NCBI GenBank assembly: GCA_002495535.1
Contig: DAFX01000088.1
Location: 1-10,934, forward strand
Direction: 5' to 3'
Origin: Euryarchaeota archaeon UBA433
GTDB lineage: Archaea > Thermoplasmatota > Poseidoniia > Poseidoniales > Poseidoniaceae
DNA length: 10,934 nt
Shown here: positions 6,801-10,934 of the stretch, piece by piece
Layout: every line of letters begins with the position of its first letter
How positions within the stretch are numbered: the first letter of the stretch is position 1
Notes under the pieces: generated by a model
Databases searched by the model: none
Seen by the model: the letters and a program-made list of their open reading frames with translations, nothing else
What the model was told of the DNA's origin: nothing
Made by a program: the position numbers and the translations under genes

Positions 6801-8100
6801 GCTCCGAGCAGAAGTCACCACCGAGGACACGGTCTTGGAACTCAACCAAGACGGCGTCTACGAACTAGAGCTTACCTTCCAAGCAGAATTAGCAACCCAA
6901 AACACCTACATTGAGGGACTTACCTACGAATGGGTTCAACAAAACGAGAGCGGTAATGTCACCAGCTCGGGGCTCGTCGAGGTCAAGGGCGGGCAACTCC
7001 TTCTTTCTGGAACCGCGAACGCTACGGACACTCTTGTCTTGACATCAGATCCGACAAAATCGTGGATTCAACCATCGATGAATCCAATTTCATTCACCTT
7101 CATTGGTGGCCCAGAAGACCAAACGAATGAAACCGATGGCAATGATACAACAAACAACACGAATACGACAGGGCCATCCTTCCCAGACACAACCCTTTCG
7201 GCCCTCATCGAGTGTGGTACTGCAACCTACGCGTGGGAGGACAATGGGGCGGATGAGGCGATTACGTGCACCATTACCAATCCGAATCCGTTTGATGTGT
7301 TCGTCGGGTTTTCTTGGATCACTTACCCGACCACGCCCCCCCCGTTCACCTTTGAGTCGTCTTCCTTGACGGGGAGCGGGCCGAGCCTCACCATTTCTGC
7401 AGAGGGCTCGACTCAAGTTGAATTCCAACCGGTTCGTAATGGGCCATCTGACGGTTTGTTCCCCGGCATCCAGGGAGTGGAGTATGTCGTTTACATCACA
7501 TGCTCGGAGTTCGGCGGAGCCAATCCGTGCGACTCCATGACCACATCAACCGCAAGCACTGAAGGTGAATTACAGTGGACGCTTGGTGAACAACCTGAGG
7601 TACAACAACCAGTTGACACAACACCAACAGAAAACAAAGGTTCAGCAACCCTCATCGTTGGTGGTATCATCGGTCTGTTGGTCCTCATTGGTGCTGGAGC
7701 AGGCGTCGTGTTGCTGAGAAATTCAGAAGACGAAGATGATGATTGGTACCTCGAAGATGAAGAAGAGGCACCTGAACCGAAAGTTGTTGAGAAGCCCACC
7801 AAACCAACCAGCAAATCCCTCGACCAACTCAAATCGGAAGGCCATTCAATCGACGATTTCGAAGCCCCCGAAGAACGGCGACCAAGCCTCTTTGACGAGT
7901 TTGATAACGAAGACCAAGGCGAAATCGAATCGTATGATGTCGAAGAAGCCTTGACCACCGAGGAAGAAACGATTGAGGCCGAGGAAGAAGACGACGGCAT
8001 CAGCGTCGATGAAAACGGCACAGAGTGGTGGGAAGATGAAGAAGGCGTCTGGTGGTACCGCGAAGAAGGCTGGGAAGATTGGGCGGTATGGGAAGAATAA
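3805..8100 (+). CDS. Giant cell-surface protein: FG-GAP/VCBS-type propeller, Fn3 domains, C-terminal anchor
   Basis: This encodes a 1431-residue secreted protein anchored at its C-terminus. A signal peptide occupies about residues 7-34 (core LLLVTLLLLQSFAVVLV). Residues 160-560 hold at least six Ca-binding D-x-D-x-D loops of FG-GAP/VCBS type starting at D179, D232, D282, D386, D437 and D495, with a related loop at D526, suggesting an integrin-like beta-propeller. Two fibronectin-III-like domains follow (about 672-763 and 765-872), then Ig-like beta domains (about 880-1105), an Asn/Thr linker (1107-1122) and a membrane-proximal domain with C1137, C1155, C1233 and C1242. One membrane helix spans 1281-1304, and an acidic cytosolic tail ends in a Trp-rich motif. 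N-x-S/T sequons are frequent. The likely role is adhesion or polymer binding at the cell surface (inference). ATG 3823 is an alternative start. The PAC2 gene follows after 56 nt. Confidence 0.88.
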   Translation: MGLVNTMVNATRTGPLLLVTLLLLQSFAVVLVAANPTGGTVSTFDGGQAASSVSLTAGLTDTSLGIEVPRNVTFESASFLVNAKDEVATPGQVYIDIGQDGVKEWAFEGAGYGHLGHQQSFITGATTDVLYSTGSVSSSMVNIPYAASIDSVDLDVDFISAVAGGLVPTGVVTTFTSGDMDNDTLPEIAVLSKTVTGFNAAISRIDWNASTGLNMSSWVATCAGATELSMADFDGDGMDDVVSFDYTSSNACVHFTNSTTASLGAAQLVALNSNSIAASAGDFNQDGNADIISIHSGGVFSLRTFNAKVGSFGANQTYTVNMNNTATSTSLLYLTAGYFDANASTYSAVVTDFYGHSTPLQWTVGSGISENPSRFDGIQSQPIAGDIDNDGDIDFIGTNQVGYTIALNIGSQWNTTNVLSTTELASASALNNASFFDHDGDGATSLIVPRSTGDCNQVTGVCGNISIFNINSTSIGAQSGALQPWDAPMDAKGIDMDGDGVLEHIVAAGNGTYGLFIGAYSTIGMDINLDGQTDLTASGYSGSSQFSMNPLSIEDPLGNMTLLLSPLMNALPYIEDGYGIRMSNVFFDFTSNTNGTFNLSNMDIGYDIDFVVENNPFSAGNLTNIINQQQTAGTGNFVVSLPVTSTMSGDFMVSGLIAQYTPGAPNLALPPTPVLSVTELTSDRVEFGWQDMLDFGDDLIEFEVFRALEGSAFDLTSPYAVEGNNMTVDGQVVHGETYIYAVRSLHSFGVTSNMSSPLTLTIPFPAPPAAVSGLMAYDTPEDTGGSLEITWNISIDGALEYKVYMENQGIESLDNLSAIATITHTTTNQTMSLSTADLGLITDDTIAYFIAVVAYDNYGNATDEFSSVGPVMSLNNSIRDVTIAYDLSTSAEPTDEDFSLSALDSLYLNISLSSGDVPIGGEPLSLTIVASGASYTVSGTTDEEGVWQAIAVEDLTDLGATFITFFDVATLTIDYAGNAGDATMQPTAASNLVLEGIGLLRAEVTTEDTVLELNQDGVYELELTFQAELATQNTYIEGLTYEWVQQNESGNVTSSGLVEVKGGQLLLSGTANATDTLVLTSDPTKSWIQPSMNPISFTFIGGPEDQTNETDGNDTTNNTNTTGPSFPDTTLSALIECGTATYAWEDNGADEAITCTITNPNPFDVFVGFSWITYPTTPPPFTFESSSLTGSGPSLTISAEGSTQVEFQPVRNGPSDGLFPGIQGVEYVVYITCSEFGGANPCDSMTTSTASTEGELQWTLGEQPEVQQPVDTTPTENKGSATLIVGGIIGLLVLIGAGAGVVLLRNSEDEDDDWYLEDEEEAPEPKVVEKPTKPTSKSLDQLKSEGHSIDDFEAPEERRPSLFDEFDNEDQGEIESYDVEEALTTEEETIEAEEEDDGISVDENGTEWWEDEEGVWWYREEGWEDWAVWEE

Positions 8101-8144
8101 CCCCATCGTAGGTCTTTTCATAGAGCCATTGTCACCCACAGCAC

Positions 8145-8149
8145 GGAGG
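8145..8149 (+). promoter_or_regulatory. Shine-Dalgarno of the PAC2 gene
   Basis: GGAGG ends 7 nt before ATG 8157 and decides that start. With only 56 nt after the surface-protein stop and no clear TATA box in between, read-through transcription from upstream is plausible. Confidence 0.65.
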
Positions 8150-8156
8150 CCGTTTC

Positions 8157-8918
8157 ATGGAGCATGAGTTCAAGGGTTACGCATTGGTCCTTCAAGAGGG
8201 CGCAGACCCTCGTACCGGTGGGGTTGCAATCGCGGGATTCACCACCGCTGGCATGGTCGGTGTCATCGCAGCATCTCACATCATCAAGACGTTGAAAATG
8301 AGGCAACTAGGCACTGTTTTGAACGCCGAATTCCCGGCAGTAGCGCTGATCCACAATGAGGTGCCAAAGCATCCTGTTCGTGTCTATCAGGGGGATGGAG
8401 TCGGCGTCTTTACTTCTGAAATACAATTCAAGAATGAACAAGACATTATGTTTGCATCCACTGTTTTGGAATGGTTCACCAAGGGTGGATTCGACCGCCT
8501 GATCATCATCGATGGATTGGTCGATACGGGCAATGTCGCTTCAGGGCAATTGTTCGGTGTCGGCTCCTCAGAATCTGCAAGGCGGCGGTTGAGGGATGCA
8601 GGCATTGAACCAATTCAGCAAGGCATCGTTGCAGGAATCACGGGGTTTTTGCTCGGCGAAGGCGACCGATTGGGCATCGATGTGACGGCGCTTTTAGCCG
8701 AAGCCAGTTCGCTGTATCCGGATGCGCGTGCAGCAGCGCTCGCCGTTGAAGCCATTGGTGATTTGACAGGTCTTGAAATTCCTCTCAGCGAGTTGCTTGA
8801 AAACGCTCAAACCATCGAATCAAGCGTCCAAGAAGTCATCGAAAACTCAAGGACAATGCTGCCAGGTCCAGAAATTGATGTGGGAGACGATCCTTCACTC
8901 GACCCCTCAGTCGGTTGA
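8157..8918 (+). CDS. PAC2-family protein (archaeal proteasome-assembly-chaperone homologue)
   Basis: This encodes a 253-residue protein, the usual length for the archaeal PAC2 family, which includes PbaA/PbaB, homologues of eukaryotic proteasome assembly chaperones PAC1 and PAC2. Features seen are the N-terminal GVAIAGFTTAGMVGVIAASH (22-41) with its glycine turns, NAEFPAVALIHNEVPKHPVR (56-75), a strand then loop FDRLIIIDGLVDTGN (112-126), and the later block IVAGITGFLLGEGDRLGID (158-176) followed by an Ala-rich helix, all in family order. The last 60 residues are helical and acidic. There is no C-terminal HbYX motif (the end is DPSVG), so docking onto the 20S proteasome by that motif is not supported. 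Its last 12 nt overlap the end of trm1 on the other strand. Confidence 0.8.
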   Translation: MEHEFKGYALVLQEGADPRTGGVAIAGFTTAGMVGVIAASHIIKTLKMRQLGTVLNAEFPAVALIHNEVPKHPVRVYQGDGVGVFTSEIQFKNEQDIMFASTVLEWFTKGGFDRLIIIDGLVDTGNVASGQLFGVGSSESARRRLRDAGIEPIQQGIVAGITGFLLGEGDRLGIDVTALLAEASSLYPDARAAALAVEAIGDLTGLEIPLSELLENAQTIESSVQEVIENSRTMLPGPEIDVGDDPSLDPSVG

Positions 8919-9482
8919 TGCGTGACACATTCTCACAACTTCAATCACCGATTCAAACGGTGCATCAGTGACAAGCATTGGCTCTAAATCAGGATAGCGT
9001 GCAGCAGCATAACCTGCTTCCACGAGTGCACTCAGCAGTTTTTCCATCTTTGGTGCGCCTCCGACTTTTGCAAGCCGTGGCAGAGCGTCGAGGTTCAGCA
9101 AGAGGTGGTCTCTGCTCATCAATTCTGCCGCATCGGCGATGTACCGAACGCTTCTTCGTAGTTCTCTAGCCGAATGGTTGGTGTCTTCATCGCTCCATTG
9201 CAAGCCTTGAGTTCTATGAGACTGAATTTCATCCTCGGTTGGGTGGCACAAATCCAAAGCCCGCTCCTCGGTCATCCGAGATGCAATACCGTGGTGCCAC
9301 ATTGGCCCAATCCACATTGGCCCACTGGCTGCCTTCAGCTGATCCGGTGCGGGGTGATGCACAAATCGGTAGGGCACATCTTCACACCGCACCCTCCAAC
9401 CAATTGAATCGCGAATCTTTGTTGCCTCTGATTTACTGGTTTTGACCAACAACGAGATGCGGACATGGTGCCCATCAAACAA
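8907..9482 (-). CDS. trm1: Trm1 C-terminal fragment (tRNA G26 dimethyltransferase), separated by in-frame TGA
   Basis: These 191 residues match the C-terminal tRNA-binding domain of Trm1. They include GPMWIGPMWHH, the family's GPLWxGPLW-type motif, and the final AGYAAARYPDLEPMLVTDAP block in which 'G-x-x-A-S-R-x-H ... K-T-D-A-P' is usual. The frame is the same as the N-terminal part at 9513-10271, and family-like sequence (LDKVVTPLLALFDGHH) begins directly after the TGA at 9513-9515. TTG 9482 is the first possible start, but it has no Shine-Dalgarno sequence and leaves out about ten family-like residues, so a separate gene is unlikely. The piece would be made only by readthrough, or the stop is an error or a mutation. 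The 3' end overlaps the PAC2 gene by 12 nt, tail to tail. Confidence 0.75.
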   Translation of the reverse strand: MFDGHHVRISLLVKTSKSEATKIRDSIGWRVRCEDVPYRFVHHPAPDQLKAASGPMWIGPMWHHGIASRMTEERALDLCHPTEDEIQSHRTQGLQWSDEDTNHSARELRRSVRYIADAAELMSRDHLLLNLDALPRLAKVGGAPKMEKLLSALVEAGYAAARYPDLEPMLVTDAPFESVIEVVRMCHASTD

Positions 9483-9512
9483 GGCGAGAAGCGGCGTTAC
9501 AACTTTGTCAAG

Positions 9513-10271
9513 TCATGCGGCGGTGGTTGCGACAGTTCCCAATAACAGACGAACAGCGTCATCGTGTGCGTATTCGTCAACAAGCCCCTTGGCTTGGTAT
9601 CGCCGAGCCTGGCTGGAAGGCGAAGAACCGGTTAATGCAGCGGTGTCTGTCGCCGTCACCTCGAGCACACCGGTTCTCGATAGGCTTTGCAAGGCTGCAT
9701 CAAGGAATTGAATCGGGGAGCCGAACGGATCGAGGTCCACCCATTGATAGGCGGCATCGACCATTGCCATGCGTGCATCGAGCCGTTGAAAATGCAGCCC
9801 GTTAGTGAACACGGCATCCGATGGTTGTCCGTGCCTGTCGTCTTCAGGCTCGTGCACGATGTCTCGCTTTGGTGGGTGGCAGTGGTGCGAAGTTTTGGCC
9901 CACGACAACGCAAATTCATCCAAGTCATTTCCTGTGATTCGGAGTCGATGCTGGAGGTCGCTAGGAATCTCATTGCGCCAGCGTCGAATGCGTACACCTG
10001 TGGCGCACAATGCATCAAGCGCACGAATGGGGCGGCCTGGTTTGACAAGCCAGCCGTGCTCCAAAGCATCAGCAAGGAGGAGCACGCTTCGAGTTCGGGC
10101 TGGCGCCATTGCAGGATTGAGAAAGCCGACCCCGGTGCGTTTTGCAGGTCCTCTGGGCATGTGGCTTGGGCGTTCTTGCTCCTGTTGAAGATGGACAAGG
10201 GTGCGCCCCTCGAGCCACAATTGGCCCGGCCAACCTAGCGGGGCCTCCTCGTGGGTGTTTGGGTCCGCCAT
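9513..10271 (-). CDS. trm1: Trm1 N-terminal part: SAM-dependent methyltransferase domain of tRNA G26 dimethyltransferase
   Basis: Trm1 uses S-adenosylmethionine to make N2,N2-dimethylguanosine at tRNA position 26. The 252 residues hold the catalytic domain in order: LEGRTLVHL near 20, the FLNPAMAPAR block near 50, ALDALCATGVRIRRWRNE (motif I, SAM binding), GNDLDEFAL (acidic residue binding SAM), VDLDPFGSP (the catalytic D-P-F/P-G type motif), and VTATDTAALTG. It then ends at LLLGTVATTAA with TGA, where homologues continue into the C-terminal domain. Read through, the protein would be about 454 residues, somewhat longer than many archaeal Trm1. ATG 10271 gives a normal N-terminus and has no Shine-Dalgarno sequence. 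The divergent CD36-like gene starts 133 nt away. Confidence 0.88.
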   Translation of the reverse strand: MADPNTHEEAPLGWPGQLWLEGRTLVHLQQEQERPSHMPRGPAKRTGVGFLNPAMAPARTRSVLLLADALEHGWLVKPGRPIRALDALCATGVRIRRWRNEIPSDLQHRLRITGNDLDEFALSWAKTSHHCHPPKRDIVHEPEDDRHGQPSDAVFTNGLHFQRLDARMAMVDAAYQWVDLDPFGSPIQFLDAALQSLSRTGVLEVTATDTAALTGSSPSSQARRYQAKGLVDEYAHDDAVRLLLGTVATTAA

Positions 10272-10349
10272 GATGGGGCGTGGAACTGCTCATTGATGAC
10301 CGCACCGATTCCCTTTCCGCGACGTTACACCTGCCGGGATATGGCGCAC

Positions 10350-10371
10350 TTGGTGTTGAAAAACACACCAA
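10350..10371. repeat. 7-bp inverted repeat just upstream of a TATA box
   Basis: TTGGTGT (10350-10356) and ACACCAA (10365-10371) are perfect inverted repeats separated by TGAAAAAC. The right arm ends 2 nt before the TATA box at 10374-10381, where TFB would contact the promoter. A repressor or activator site for the CD36-like gene is plausible but untested. Confidence 0.45.
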
Positions 10372-10373
10372 CG

Positions 10374-10381
10374 CTTATACA
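10374..10381 (+). promoter_or_regulatory. TATA box of the CD36-like gene
   Basis: CTTATACA is centred about 27 bp before ATG 10405. That puts the predicted transcription start at or next to the A of the ATG, so the mRNA is probably leaderless. No Shine-Dalgarno sequence is present, which fits. Confidence 0.55.
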
Positions 10382-10404
10382 CGAACCATGCGCCACAATA
10401 AGTT

Positions 10405-10934
10405 ATGTCCATATTAAAATCGGATAAAGCAATGCTTGGAGCAGGTCTCATGTTCCTTATTTTGAACCTAGCCGTACTTGCCCCAATCGCTACGGGCGCA
10501 GTGCCCGACGCTGTCGCAGAAGCAACTGCAGAAGCTCCAAAAGACGATATTTGTTCAAACGACGACTGCACAGAATTTGAAGCGGATTGGCTTTCATCCT
10601 CCACCGACCGGGACTTCTATGCCTGGAACCTCACCAACCTAGGTGATGTGATGATGGGTGATGCCCCGGTGTACGAGGAAATCGGACCGGTCACCTACAC
10701 CATCACTTCAGATCGCCACATGTTGGATCACAACTCAACGTCCGGTGAGATCACCTATCACGAAAACACATCATACGCTTGTGCTGTTGACAGTGCAGTC
10801 CCTTGTGATGTGCAGATCACACAACTCAACATCGGTTTCATGCCACAAGTCATTGGTGCAACGGGCACAGCAATGGCCGGTGTCATGGACCTTACGAAGG
10901 TCGGATTTGCAGCACAAATGATCAACCAAGACAT
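10405..10934 (+). CDS. CD36/LIMP-2-like membrane-anchored extracellular protein (3' partial)
   Basis: This frame is open to the window end (176 residues visible). Residues 9-32 (AMLGAGLMFLILNLAVLAPI core) form a signal anchor or signal peptide after a short basic N-terminus. Residues 33-65 are an acidic, Ala-rich linker with C50 and C55. Residues 71-100 (FYAWNLTNLGDVMMGDAPVY, then EEIGPVTYTI) closely follow the opening of the CD36 family: 'F-x-x-x-N-x-T/Q-N-P-x-E-V/I-x-x-G-x-x-P-x-x-x-E-x-G-P-Y-x-Y'. GEITYHENTSYAC (114-126) and ITQLNIGFMPQVIG (138-151) continue the pattern, matching where eukaryotic members have 'y.f.p..s' and 'LNIP'. C126 and C134 may pair. In CD36 and LIMP-2 this ectodomain binds lipids between two membrane helices; a second C-terminal helix would lie beyond the window. 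The role here is unknown. Confidence 0.65.
   Translation, partial: MSILKSDKAMLGAGLMFLILNLAVLAPIATGAVPDAVAEATAEAPKDDICSNDDCTEFEADWLSSSTDRDFYAWNLTNLGDVMMGDAPVYEEIGPVTYTITSDRHMLDHNSTSGEITYHENTSYACAVDSAVPCDVQITQLNIGFMPQVIGATGTAMAGVMDLTKVGFAAQMINQD

Noticed and set aside
7491..8021. 176-residue Ser-rich minus-strand ORF
   Set aside because: It is the antisense reading of the Glu/Asp-rich tail of the surface protein; poly-Ser is the expected artefact.
9297..9327. Direct repeat CCACATTGGCCCA in tandem
   Set aside because: It encodes the repeated residues of the Trm1 family motif GPMWIGPMW, so it is explained by protein sequence.
9513..9515. Selenocysteine at the Trm1 TGA
   Set aside because: Trm1 is not a known selenoprotein family, no SECIS-like element was recognised, and other genes here end with TGA.
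9656..10238. Long ORFs in other frames over trm1 (9656-10198 minus, 9687-10238 plus)
   Set aside because: The overlapping trm1 frame carries clear family motifs; these have none.

Overview
The window looks like part of a planktonic archaeal chromosome, most likely Marine Group II (Candidatus Poseidoniales, Thermoplasmatota). The reasons are an archaeal-type Trm1, a PAC2-family proteasome-assembly-chaperone homologue, TATA-type promoters, a tRNA gene without encoded CCA, and a giant surface protein with Ca-binding propeller repeats, Fn3 domains, one C-terminal membrane helix and a very acidic, Trp-rich tail, a layout I associate with this group. The lineage is an inference from gene content; no rRNA or other marker is present.

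Layout. 1-1405 (+): the end of an unrecognised gene, a small winged-helix-like protein and a HAD-IB phosphatase. 1437-1510 (-): tRNA-Arg(GCG) with its own TATA box. 1622-2688 (+): a two-gene operon of a hotdog thioesterase and a four-helix membrane protein, with stop and start overlapping. 2696-3652 (-): a two-gene operon of a winged-helix-like protein and a pentapeptide-repeat protein. 3805-8918 (+): the 1431-residue surface protein followed by the PAC2 protein. 8907-10271 (-): Trm1 (tRNA G26 dimethyltransferase), cut into two ORFs by one in-frame TGA. 10405-10934 (+): the start of a membrane-anchored extracellular protein whose visible part resembles the eukaryotic CD36/LIMP-2 scavenger-receptor family; it runs off the window.

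The genes do not form one pathway. They form several short transcription units. Four starts (2041, 3142, 3652, 8157) have GGAGG or GAGG exactly 7 nt before ATG, while other first genes lack a Shine-Dalgarno sequence; the last gene has a TATA box about 27 bp before ATG and is probably leaderless. The points most worth checking are the CD36-like protein, the interrupted Trm1, and the winged-helix/pentapeptide pair. No CRISPR array, insertion sequence or integrase was seen, and no stretch over 300 bases lacks a gene.
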